A stretch of DNA of 64,000 nucleotides from Pelodera strongyloides (lineage: Eukaryota > Nematoda > Chromadorea > Rhabditida > Rhabditidae), in assembly GCA_036852015.1 (NCBI GenBank), contig JAANDG010000163.1, forward strand, positions 186,001 through 250,000, read 5' to 3'. The position numbers were made by a program, and so were the translations under genes. A model generated the notes under the pieces. The model was not told the DNA's origin. It searched no databases and saw only the letters and a program-made list of their open reading frames with translations. Positions 46,701-59,800 of this stretch are shown one piece after another. Positions within the stretch are counted from its first letter, which is position 1; each line of letters begins with the position of its first letter.

Positions 46701-47030
46701 AGTAAAAGCGCAAAAAAAAAAATCGCCCATGCGAGAAAAAAATGAACTTTTTAAACTAGAACTTGGGCGGAAATGAGCTTATTAGTTCAATGAAAGAATA
46801 TTAAAAATAATTATTATTATCAAGTAAAAGGAGAGGTATCGAAGCGAAAAGTCCGCGGTCCCAAAAATAATCTCGACCATTTGTACAGTACAAAGCACAT
46901 AGTGACATTTTATGTTCCCTTATTTTCGAAACTCTTTTCGCTGAGCGTTTGGCCAAAAAAGAACAGAGTTTTCATGATTATATGACTAACAACAATAGTT
47001 TTCTTGCCATAATATTAAAATTTGTCAGCT
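43759..47030. other. Intergenic sequence with dispersed repeats, no gene recognised
   Basis: Includes GGGCGAAG-type words (44870), a CCATTTGGTGAC-type repeat at 45270-45420 that matches the inverted repeat at 53253-53845 and sequence at 1-110, dispersed repeat I copy 2 (45545-45605), and at 46320-46440 a copy of the repeat from 23850. No convincing exon on either strand. Confidence 0.45.
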
Positions 47031-47031
47031 G

Positions 47032-47160
47032 GAACTCGTCGCCTACTGCTCAGGACCTCTGCGGAACATGTCATAAACAAACCTTGAAATTGTTCTTTGA
47101 ACCCCCTTGAATAAAGGTGCACGCTCTTGAAGCGTAGAACAAATTTTAATTTTTTTTTTA
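47032..47160 (+). repeat. Dispersed repeat H, copy 2
   Basis: GGAACTCGTCGCCTA, GCGGAACATGTCATAAACAA and GAATAAAGGTGCACGCTC in order, as at 48060-48178. Confidence 0.8.
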
Positions 47161-47244
47161 AATGTTTATTGGATCGTAGGAACAAAGAACAAGGTTCTTG
47201 GGGTAGTTGCTGTCAGCACGCAAACCAAAAGGTACCCTAACACT

Positions 47245-47400
47245 GACGAAACTTGGCGTGCAAGCCGCGTGACAACGGCGTGCAGTGAGCATTTGGCGTG
47301 GTGGCGTGAAAAATGCACGTGAAACGGGTATGGCGTGCAACTTGCCCGCCGATACTACGCCGCTTGCGCGCCGTTGTCACGCGGTTTGCACACCATTTTT
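47245..47400. repeat. GC-rich fold-back (GGCGTGCAAGCCGCGTGACAAC)
   Basis: Inverted arms around CCGCGTGACAACGGCG / CGCCGTTGTCACGCGG, with a GGCGTG-rich centre. Confidence 0.75.
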
Positions 47401-47882
47401 CTCGTTGAAGATGTTGATGTATGATTTATGGGCACCTTATAAAAATTTAGAGAGTGAACCAAAGCTCGGTTTTCACCAATAATCCAACTATCAAAAGTTA
47501 TTTGCTCGCAACACTTTTCAAATTGGATTTCAACTTTATTTAATTTAGGTTTATTATATAGCCCTACAAAAACAACTCACGGCCGAACGGGGTAATTGCA
47601 AATGAAATTGCCAATTATGCCGCAACCAAAGAAATTTGTGGATTGTGACGCAGCGCGGCAAAAAAATATGCGTGCCAATCTCTCGCCGCGCACCTCGCCC
47701 GGCATGCGTCAGATTCCCGCCAAGTTCTCGCGAGTAATACAACATTCAAGGAACCGATCAAAACATGTTTAATACTTTAAAATGTTTACTTTCTTCATAT
47801 GATAAAATACAAGAGCTGCGTACACCGATGAGGCAATAAACTTCAGAATTTTCAGAATGGCGCAAACTACAAACTACGTTTG

Positions 47883-50800
47883 TTAGGCTCCAAACTCCAT
47901 AATCTTCGGAATGATGCGCAGGTTGTCGTTGGCGATCGCGTCGCGGCACAGTGCAATTATGGCTCGGGACGGTTCTCCAACTGAAAAGGGAAACTATTAA
48001 TTTGCATTCACTGAGTTTACATCTGATCATAAACACTCTTTGCCGACACGTCGAGCATTTTGTTATTGGAACTCGTCGCCTAATGCGCAGGACCTCTGCG
48101 GAACATGTCATAAACAAGCAAACTTTAAAACTGTACTGTACTACCCTTGAATAAAGGTGCACGCTCTTGAAGCGTGAAAGATATCTTGCATAAAATAAAC
48201 ACTGTAAACATGATGATATTATGCATATGCACCTTTCAATAGTTAGCTAAATGAATAGTCGTAATCTTTGCTTAGACTTACAATTGGTTGGTCGGTTAGT
48301 AGGTTAGGTTTATTAAAAACTGTATCGAAACACTCCTGAGGCCGTATTCACCAACACGCAGAGAGCCTTCCCTGGCCTCCCCAGGGAGCTAAAGAGTCCG
48401 CAGAGAGTGCGCCCCCGGGGAGCTAAAGAGTACGTAGAGAGTCGTCATCAGAAGAGGTTCAGAACGCTCGTGAGCCTAAGGAGGGTTCCATCTGTGTTGG
48501 TGAATACGGCATCTGATGAAAAGAGCACGCTATTGCAGTGCATTTTTGCATGTAAATACATAGATCATCTATCCAATCCGTCTATAGTGTAAGAAACTAA
48601 CACCAACAAATATTCCCGGCTATATCACCATCCTGAAACGTACTTTATATTTGCCAACTTTATATTATATTTGCCAGCCGCGTAGTTTGCAAACTACGCG
48701 GCTGGCGGGGGCCCCTCTGCGCGGTACGCGGCTGGCTACGCGTGCGCTCGAATTTGCGCGGCTGGCTACGTGTGCACTCCAATTTGCGCGGCTGGGTGCG
48801 CGGTGCACTGCGCACCCAGGAACATAGAATGGGTTCGCCCAGTTTTTTTCGCCGCGCACTCCGCCCAGCCTTCTCCCAGACAGGGTATGCCGGGGCCCCC
48901 GACCGGATGAACATGTGACACACAAACAGATAAAAAGGGAGCGCGACTCGCCAAATCTTCGCCCGGTTTTCGAGAAAAAGATTGTGTATTCATTGCACTC
49001 GCCCGAACCTGGCGAGAGTCCGGCGAACACTGGGCGAAGCCCCCCTTTTTCGCAGGCACCAACCGAGTGGCATAGAGTCGCGCAACTTAGCCGAAATGAC
49101 ATAGGTATAATAGTTATGATCACAATCACAACATAAACTTTGAACACCGTAAATAATAATCTCATTCTTGAACGAAGCGTGTTTTTGTTCAAAAGCTTTT
49201 TGTTCAAAGGTGTTGCATAAGTTTTCGTACCGAAGACAACGTATAGTGCGAATTGAGTGGGCAAACGTTCACCACTGTGTTCTCCCCGCTGAATCGCACG
49301 CTACTTTTCACAACCAAATAAGCATAAGAGGCCATGAGCCACTGTTGAATAAAGAATACCATGTCTGAATCGCATTTTTTTGGTGTAAAAAAGTTAAACC
49401 TACGAAAGTGCTGCCTACATGCTCTCCCTAATCTAATATATCCACACTCTGAAACGTACTTTTCAAAATCCGCTTTCAGACGTCACTAGCAGACAGAAAG
49501 CGACACAACCCAGCCAAATTAGCATAGAAATTTTGAGGTAAAAGATGTTGAGTTAGGCCGTGAGGGCACTTTGTTCTCGCCGTCGTGGGGTGCCTGCACT
49601 GACCTCGTCTAATTGAGAAGACCGCTCCGGGATCCACCACGAGAACCACTAGGAGAAGATGGCGACCGTCAACGTCGACGACCTGATGAGCCGTCTGCTC
49701 AACGTCGGTATGGCCGGTGGACGTCTGACCACTTGTGTAAGTTGGAGTTTGTAGTTTGCCCCTTGTACTTTGTGCTTTGTAGTCTGTAGTCTACAGTAAC
49801 CTCTTTCAGGTGTCCGAGGACGAGCTCAAGACTCTGTGCTTCATGGCCAAGCAAGTGTTCTCGACGCAACCGTCGCTCATCGAGATTGAGCCGCCCGTGG
49901 TCGTCTGTGGAGATATCCATGGACAGGTGGGTGTGGTTCTGGTACCGCAATTGATCCGTAGTTACTGTAATTGGTACGGAATTGTACTGTCGGAACCGTT
50001 CCGTGTCCGTATTAACGTTACCGTACTACCGTTGCAGTACTACCGTTACCGTATTACCGTTATTGTATTACCGCTACCGTATTACCGGTACCGTATTACG
50101 GTTACCGTATTAACGTACCCTTACATAACTGCTTTAGTACTCGGATCTGCTGCGTATCTTCGACAAAACTGGATTTCCGCCAGAGACCAACTTCATCTTT
50201 CTGGGCGACTACGTCGACCGTGGACGTCAGAATATCGAGACTATCTGTCTCATGTTCTGCTACAAGATCAAGTACGCACTGTTGTTCTTTGCATGCAACG
50301 TGCATGCAATTTGCATGCAACATGCATGCATCACGCACTTTTTATGCCCTGTTATTTCATTGTCGTATTCCAGGTACCCGGAGAGCTTCTTCATGCTACG
50401 TGGAAACCACGAGTGCCCGGCCATCAACCGTGTGTACGGATTCTACGAGGAGTGCAACAGACGCTACAAGAGCATGCGTCTCTGGCAATGCTTCCAGGTA
50501 CCACTTCTAGCCTAGCATGGCGTAACTTATCTACCGTAGCGTAGGACGTAAGATTATACGGGCGATCTAACCTGTAACGGCAGTCCTAGGACTGCGCTAT
50601 GTTCTGTACTGTACTGTACGGGCTGTTCATTAATGCCGCACGTGGGACTCTCGCGTACGTACGCATTGCACTGCACGTGCTAGTGCACTATTGAGGTAGT
50701 TACGGTATTAATGGTTACTGTAATACTACCACATTCTAGGACACGTTCAACTGGATGCCTCTTTGTGGTCTGATTGGCTCTCGGATTCTGTGCATGCACG

Positions 50801-53800
50801 GTGGTCTCTCGCCTCAACTGCAGAACATTGAACAACTCAGGTACGTATCATATCACTTATCGGTACGCATTCCGGTAGGTGTCCACTCGTGGTACCGCTT
50901 CGTATCAACTTGTAACTACTGTACGGAAACTACTGTACAAAGGGACTTACGAGATGTGCTACGGTGCAGAACGAGCTACATCGCTACATGCTGGTACCGG
51001 TACGAGTGTGTCCCGGTACGAACGGTCATGTACCGTCCCGGTACCACGCTACGGCAAATTATTGATTGATAAATACTTCAGGACTCTTCCTCGTCCCCAG
51101 GATCCGCCGAATCCCTCTATGGGAATTGATCTCCTCTGGGCCGATCCCGATCAGTGGGTGAAGGTGGGATTTTATGTAATTAATGTTATTACACTAATTA
51201 GTAATTAGTGTCGCTACTCTATCACGTAAGACTCTTGTTACAGTACTGAGAACTTTATGAAAACGACATGAAACATGCGACTTTTTCACTAATGAAAACT
51301 AATTCCTTCACGTACGACGGACTGGCTACAGTCGTCTCAAATCTTCCATATGACGGCATTGTCGCATTAGATCCCACGTTGGCATAATGTAACGCCGAGT
51401 CGAGCTCCATAAACCTCTCTCTAAATCTTATGATCAGTGAATTTCAGGGATGGCAAGCCAACACCCGCGGAGTGTCCTACGTGTTTGGACAGGACGTCGT
51501 CGTCGATGCTTGTGAACGTCTCGGACTGGATCTGGTTGCCCGTGCCCATCAAGTTGTACAGGACGGATACGAGTTCTTCGCCTCCAGAAAGTGGGTTTTC
51601 GGATCCTGCCCGCCTGGATGGTCCTGTGGGTGGTACCGTGCGCGGTTCTGTGAGTGGCCCCGTGCATGATGATGGCCCTACGGTATATGGTATATTCATT
51701 ATTAGTTATAATTCACTCCATTCCATTTTCAGAATGGTGACCATCTTCTCTGCGCCTCACTACTGTGGACAATTCGACAACTCGGCCGCAACGATGAAGG
51801 TAGGCTAATTGGGCCGTAACATGGTTTGCCGTGGCCAATAAATTGTGTCCTTTGTGCGTCAGAAGGACTTGTGCCACCCGTACGCCAGCGGTCTGGGTTA
51901 TGTTAACTCTCCTCTCAGCGGTCTAGGTTATGTTGTGCTAAAAACTCACTCTCCTCTCAGAATTCCTGCGCCTACGTTTCAACGCCTAACTTAGCGGTGG
52001 GAATGCTAACATGTTGCGTTGTTGTCATCCTGTGATAGTAGTATAGAGGATTTATAAGCACATTATTCCCCGTGGAAAGTGCCCCATGTCCGTTCATGAG
52101 CAGAGGAAATAGAGGTACCGTATGCTCTGTTTCTACGTTTCATTCAGATGTATATTATAATGGTGAGTGCTTACGAACGGCCACGGGACACTTTCCACGG
52201 AGAAGAAAGTGCTTATAAATCATATTACGGTATCGGTACATTCTGGTGTGAAGCCTCACAACCTTATGCTAATCGATATTTATTTTTAGATCAGTGACGA
52301 AATGGTGTGCTCTTTCGAGATGTACAAGCCCACTGCTAAGGCCGTTCGCGTTTCAATGGGAATGAAGTAAAGATGTATCACGGATTCGCTTCTACCGTAC
52401 CAAGGAGTCCTGCAACGACAACTGGCTCCCCCAATTACGCTTACTTGTCTTTTTGTAGTTTGTAGCGCTGTGTTTTGTAGTTTGTTTTCTGGCCCCCTTG
52501 CACTGTTCCGTCCATTTTTAAATAGGCGTTTTCTGACCGTTTAATCTTTGGGCGTTCTTTGATCTTCTGGCGAAATTCTGTAAACCCGGTCAGCATACGC
52601 CGTCTCGCACGCCGATATTCCCCATAACGAATGTCCTTAAACGATTCGTCTCCATGTAGCGATGGTCAATCACGTTGACGTTTCTGTATAAACGTGTTTC
52701 GTCTAGATGCTTTTCAGCCACATTCTTTTACCCCACCAAATTGGAGTGAATAAACGGATTTTAAACTAAAATTGTTACTATTGTTACACTTTTTGTATTA
52801 AACTGTAGTTATTAACAAGTATTAAGTTGTAGCTGTATTAAACTGTATGTATGGTGTGAATATGTATGTAGACTGTAGACTATAGCATCTACTGTAGGAC
52901 ACATACTGTATACCGTATACCTACTGTATATAGACTGTACGCTGTATATATAGACTGTACAGCTTTGTACATCGGCACATAAAATTGTGTGCGGTACTGT
53001 AGCGAAGAATAATTGCGTACTGGATCCGCTTTGGTTATTTCTGAGTAATATGCTTTCTGAAATATTAAAGCTAACTCACTTCTCAATTTTGACGCCAGCT
53101 CGATCATTTTGTTCAATTTCCTCAAGCTTGACACCAATCGTTCGTGGTTATTCGTTTTTAATAGGAATGCTTGCCGAACAGCGTTGTCCACGTGCTTCAG
53201 GCGAGTGTAGTATTTTCTAGCCAGTACCCTGAAAGAAGTGGACTTGGCAAAATCAGCCGACTATTTTTACCGAAAAAACCATCTGCTAACTGGCTCATTA
53301 TTGATTCGCGACCATTTGGTGACCAATTGATGAGGGTTTTCAATGAAACTTGGTCACGAAGAAGTCACCAAATGGGCGTGCCCAGGAAAAAAACTGAACC
53401 GTCACCAAATGCACGCCGTGCACCCATCTCCTATGTATGTGGCAAGGCCAAGGAGCTGTAACATTATGATCTTAGGAAATCGTTCGTTTCGTTTTAGACA
53501 GTCAACTCCGAATTTCGATTTTATAGTATCTATCGAACCGTTTTCAAATACTGATTAAAATAAAAGCAAAAGTAAATTTCGCAGAAATTGAGAGAGAAAT
53601 AATATTATGCTTTTCCCGCTCACAATTTCCCGTTCCTCGATTGGTCTGGATACTCTATTCGGAGGTCACTATCGTTACATAGGAAATGGGTGAACTCATT
53701 TGATGACCGTTCACTGGTTTTTCTGGGCCTGCCCATTTGGTGACCAATTCGCGACCAAGTTTCATCGGAAACCGTCATCAGATGGTCGCCAAATGATCAC

Positions 53801-56800
53801 AAACTGGTCACTTGATGGTTTTTCCGGTAAAAACGCTTTGGTGATAGCCAACGTCGGTTTTTCTGTGGTTTCGGGCAATTATTTCGTTTTCCTGTATGAT
53901 CCCCCCAAAATCATAGTAAACTAATCCACATCAGCGTAAGTTACTCACATATCGTCAATGTTGGTCGCATCCTCTGCTCGCACTATAATCTCCTTCAACA
54001 TTGACTGTTTTTCGGATAGTTCTGTTGTAAGTCGATCCTTCACTTCGTAAAGACCATCCATCTGAACAGATATAGTCGTTAAAGCGAAATACTGGCCGGT
54101 TTTTGAAACGCCTGCTTTCTTATGCAGCATATGCAAATGACCAAAATTAGAATAAAAACTAGACCCCAATTAGACCCCACATTGCATAGATGCATAGGAA
54201 TGCAAGTACTTGAGATGCGTTTCAAAAACCGACAGGTATTTCGCTTTAAATCATAGATAGTATCATAATATTTAGATTTAAGATAATTTTCGTTTCCTTT
54301 CCAATTGGGACAGTTTGCCGCTGTGCGTCTCATACAGTGACCACTCCCGAGCGCATTGGTTTTTGTGTCCATCAACTGTCCATAACTATTTTACAACTCA
54401 ATTTCACACTGGGTGACTAATTCGTGACCAATTCGCGACCAAGTTTCATCGAAAATCGTCATCAGACCTTCCTTACCTCATCAATGATATCAGCAACCGT
54501 TTTGAAATCGTCCGGAAAATAGCCGTGCGATTCTAATCGATCGATATTACAGTAGTCGCATATTGACTGAGTGACGGCCGCGCAAGCTTCAATATCGTCG
54601 TGAGTGATACGCAGCTGAAGAATAAAGCGGTATGCCAGGTGGTCTTGTAAGGAGCGCTGCACAGCCACTTTCACGAGTCTTTGTGTGCGCATTATATCGC
54701 ATTTCCTTTCTGTGCTGGTAACGCGCAATAGGATGCAGAGAAAAACATGGACATGGGAAAAGCTTAAAACTCTATACCATACTCCTTCGAATCTTAGTTA
54801 CAAATTCTGAATTATGGTTTGACGCTTGAGAGCTAAATTGATAAATTAATAAACATATGTGAGAGCAACTAAATTTTCCATCTAAACGTAAGAGTTAACA
54901 ATTGTACCTGATTTGAGCTGCTATCAAATTGAATGCTCAGCCCAGACTTTCCTGGCGTTAGGCAAAGACATCTGAAATAGCCCAAATAAAGAAATATTAG
55001 GTTACATCAGAAGTGTGCGCGGCGTGCGCGCCACAACTCAAATAGAATTGTATACCTTCCGCGCACTTCTGGCACGTAAACTGGTGAGCGCCGCCTTATC
55101 ACGGAAGGTTTTGTAGGTGAAAAACAATACGTATCAATATCTACCTTGTACAAACAACACAACGACGTCTTGCCTCGTCGTAATGTGCAAAATCTAACTT
55201 CAAATGTTTGAACCAAAGATATACCTAGTATTACTGTACCGAGAACCTTCCTACTCCTACTCTAAAAAACACACGAAAAACATACCGAATTGTTAGAGCA
55301 GTTTGTTCTGGATTGATCGGCGGATAACTGTCGGGTATAATGAAATGGTCCAGAACCCAGTCGACAAGCTTAAATACTTTTATTTTTAAAGCGAAATGCC
55401 AGCTCCTTTGGAAAATTTGCATATGATAAGCAAATCCTATGTATCCTATGCTAATTTTGCGCGATCGTCCACGGCTATCGCGCAAAATTAGCATAGGATA
55501 CATAGGATTTGCTTATCATATGCAAATTTTTAAAAGGAGCTGGCATTTCGCTTTAATAGAAGGTTAATCGCTAGGGTCACAATGCTTCATAAACAATGAT
55601 GGCTATGCAAAGCTAAAAAAAGGCGTATGATAGTGTACTAAAAGTCTTAACTGAAGACGAATAAAACCTCAAGTTCTTTGACGAATGTCTTTGAAATTGT
55701 AATTATGTAAGAAATTAAATAAGAAGTAACTTCGCAATTATATTACAAATTGTAAAGTAATTACCCTTTGCATTCGTATTGAGACTGTGAATTCTGTATA
55801 ACATGTCGGTTGCTCGAACTCATCTTTTTCATCTTCCTGGAATAGCAAAAGCTAACAGTGAGATCATTTTCACCAGGTTAGTAAGCAACACTACCATCTA
55901 AATTACCTTTATACAAGCATAGCTGCACTCAATGATGTTGCTTTTACCTGTATGCTGGGAAGTGCTGTGTACTGCTAACGAGACGTTTTACCATACTCCA
56001 ATTCGCTACCAGGTAGACGCGCTTTATGAAGTTATGCCTAATATCTGGCACACTGCGTAAAAAGCCAAGCCGATTAACGCTCCAGCGCAGTGCTAGAACA
56101 ACAGCTGAGATGATGCTGGATGTGTAATTAAATCAGAATGAGTAAGCTAAAACGTACTCTCAAAATTCCGAATCGTGCAAATTGAGGTAGAGCGCGAGTG
56201 ACTTCAAAGACGTGGAGCACGCGACTAAAAAAACAACCTAGTGTTGTACAATAGTAAATCGAAGCGACAACATTTATTCACAACTAGAAACATTGATAAT
56301 ATTACCATTTAATAAGTTAAAAAAAACACGGGCATCTTGATGTGAACTATGAACGGTGGACATCGCTAAGTCACGGGTTCCATCTTCAACCGTGGCCTTG
56401 AATTGCATACCTTGTGGGATGTCCCAGAAACGCCTTGATATGCACGTCGACGGCCACGTCGCGTAGCGGAACCACAGGAACAATGACGCTGTCCTTTAAG
56501 TCGACTGGGATCCTGAAATTAAACATTACTAAAATGTAGTGTGACGTGTGCTGACGGATGGGCTGCGGCCACAAAAATATGTGCGCGCAACGGTGGCCGC
56601 CCAGACAGCAATGCGCCTGGCGTGTGCGACGCGCCGCTAACATTTATCAGTACTGCGTCTCAACTTCTCAAACTGAATTGCTCCACGTGGATCTCGATTT
56701 TATCTATAATTTGTTTCTCTACGTCTCCGTGTTTACATATATTACTCCTAGCTCTCTTAACTTCTAACTAAGCGGCTCCAAAGTTTGGAATCATTATTAT

Positions 56801-59800
56801 GAATAGTAGACGGCCGAGCAGCCTGCAAAAAATATAAAATGAAACATAGAAAAACCTCATTATGAAACAAAGAAACACAAAATACCCACGTGACATGCGA
56901 TTCGCCATCAAACAGTCCCTCAGCGAATATAACCACTCCCTTTACACACGCACTGTTTGTCGCGTGCATGCAAAAATCGATACACCGCTTCGGATAGTTG
57001 ATACGCGGCATTGTTTCAAGCTGAGTGTTGGCCTGAACTTGTTACTTTGTTATTTTTTTTTAGTTTTATTTTTTTTTAGTTTTATTTATTTGGGAGCATG
57101 GCGATACAACTATGACACAGCTGTGGCTCACTCTGTAGAAAAAAATTGTCGAAAAACGAGGGAGAAAGGGATCAGAGGCGAGTTTAATTTCGCGCAGCTC
57201 TGGCACACCATCCGCGCACACTAAACTAGGAAATTCTTTATGGGAAAAATTACCGGAATCCTATTCTCCATCTCCTTGTCCTCCTTGGACATGCTCTCCT
57301 CATGCTCGTAGTTGCTGAGCTCCATCTGAATGGAAAAGAAGTGCTTTTGCATCTCGAGTGATGTGTGTGCAGCTGCGAATGTCTGGCGCATGGACTGTCG
57401 CGAGACGACAAAGATTGCACAAAAATTGAAAAATGATATGGGAGATATTGCTAGCCTGGAGTCAGGATCAAAAACAACAATAAAGTTAGAAAAATACCAG
57501 CAGATTGTGTTTCTTCTGTCCATATTCGCGCAGCCGGATTTGCGCTTCGTCGACGACAATTCGCTTCTCGCCGGCGTCAAAGCCGCGAACTATAGAGCAA
57601 AAGATATCTTTAATTAAACAATCTGATAGCTGGAGAATTTTATTGTTGGTCGCTAACATACTATACTGCTAGCTAGGATAGTCCCCCGCTAAACTACTAT
57701 AATACTAGCTAGGATCTTATTATATAAAGGAGAAGAGTTTACTTGGTCTTTTGTTTGTGTGAAAGAAACGAAAATTAGCCTATCTGAGAGGCTATAAAAG
57801 GAGAATCGGAGCACAGCTTTCGGCAACGAAATCGAACCTTATTTCATGACTTTTTCAAGATACGTTGCAAACTTTTCACACAAGTGTGCTCACTGTTCCT
57901 GCATCTTAAACATTGAAAGTCGCCTCAGGCGGCGATAACCGTCTGGTAATCTTATATTAAAAGCACATACCCTTCCCATCAACCAGAACTACGGTGACTT
58001 CCGGAATGTCGTTGTCTTGTATCTTTGAACGGACGGCACAGGCGATTTCTCCATTCAGATACTCCTTTGCAATTACTTCACCGTTGATCATGTTCCGAAC
58101 GTCCATCTGTAAGGTTTGCAGTCTCTATCTTTATCACTCTCTACCATTCTTTTACTCTCACTATCTATATCTCTCTCTCTTTCTCTCTTTCCCTGTTTCT
58201 CTCCCTATCTCTCTCTCTCTATCTCTCTCTCTCACTATTTCTCTCTTTCTACAACTCATCCACTTCTATGTCTCTCATCGTTGCTCTCTCCCTCCTTTTT
58301 TCTCTTGTTTTCTCTCTCTCTCTCTCCCTACTCTCTATAATAATTTCACTAATGTGTGAAAATTCCGCGCACCTTCCCGCTCCTCCACGCGCACGTCAGA
58401 AACTCTTCCGTCGGAAACGGTGCGATACTTGCAATAACATGTTTCGACTTGATGCGCCACAAACGATTGGCCCGTTCATAAACCCCGAGTGTACCGTTCG
58501 ATAAGGCGTAGGCAAAACGGTTCCTAGAAAGGCAATAAAAGTTATTGTTAAATTAAGTACATTTATTGTTTTAGATTAAAAGCTGAAAATCGCGTAAAAA
58601 CTTCGAGAATCCCGTAAGACAGAACTATGCGAAACGGTGTTCCTAAAATTTGCCTTGACAGTAATATTATAAAATTTAACGAAGTTTGTCTGTGTGAAGA
58701 TTCACGTTATCGTAGACAGCATAAGGGTTGAATAGTTGTCATGTTCCAGTTTTTTTTGCATCTCTTTGTTGTCAACAGAGGCCGTGTTCACCAACACGCA
58801 GGGAGCCCTCCCTAGGCTCACGGGCGCTCTGAATCTCTTCTACTCTCGCACTCTCTACGCATTCTTTAGCTCCCTGGGGAGGCCAGGCCAGGGAGGGTTC
58901 CCTGTGTGTTGGTGAAAATGCTTAGTGACTAATAAAACAAACCCGCGCTCATGTGGGTGTCAAGAATACAATAGCAGTACTAGCCCTCAAAATAATAAAG
59001 GGAATAATTAAAATAAAAATAAAAATAAACCCACCCTCCTATTGGCGTCAGGCATACAATCACATCAGTCTCCATCAGATCATGACGCATTAGATCATTC
59101 TTGAATATTCGAATTTCGTTGTCCTTTGAGCCGACGATCAGCTGAAGGTAATTAAATTTGTCCAAACCAGCGCCGCGAATGATTTGCCAAATTTTGGGTG
59201 CGCGGCCAGAGTCCTGAGCGCACGACAGGGCAAAAATACGAGGACTAGACTCCGAGCCTAGCCTATACTATAAAACTCTCCCTCGTTGGGGCTACAAACG
59301 TACAAATAAGGTTTAAAAGTATCAACTTAAAGCGAAATACCGCCGGTTATTGAAACACATTGTGGACAACTGAATTTTTACGTATTTATGCTACGTTGCT
59401 CGAATTTAGTTCGATTTCTAATTTATCTTCATTTGCATAAGCTGCATAAGAATGCTGGTATACCGGATGCGTTTCAAAAACCGGTCGGTGTTTCGCTTTA
59501 ACAAAAACCCACTTCCATTTGTCCGTCATCGTCAAAATCCACTAGGCACATCGCTGTTACCGTATCACCAATCACGGTCCAGTATACGTCCTTGCCGGTA
59601 CGATCGAACCCCCATATAGCACAGTGCCCACCACACATGATCACGTTTTCCAGCGCGCCCATGTTACCAATCTAAAAGCGCAGGCGACGGTGTCTAATTT
59701 AAAGCGATATAACAAGTGGTTTGAAGGTTATCTATGCACATACATGTGTTTACCTTTCTGTTAGCATTCCAGTAGTTATTGGAATACATTTGTTATTAAT

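Noticed and set aside
52889..53079. BBS2 C-terminus by read-through after 53080
   Set aside because: The read-through tail has no BBS2 resemblance and enters simple TACTGTA repeats. The exon at 47883-47980 restores the expected C-terminal sequence in phase.
58116..58340. Ser/Leu-rich open frames
   Set aside because: Translations of a CT microsatellite in a BBS2 intron.
54079..59501. MITEs acting as introners that created BBS2 introns
   Set aside because: The splice sites lie 10-30 nt outside the TTAA target sites, and the element ends do not supply GT/AG borders.
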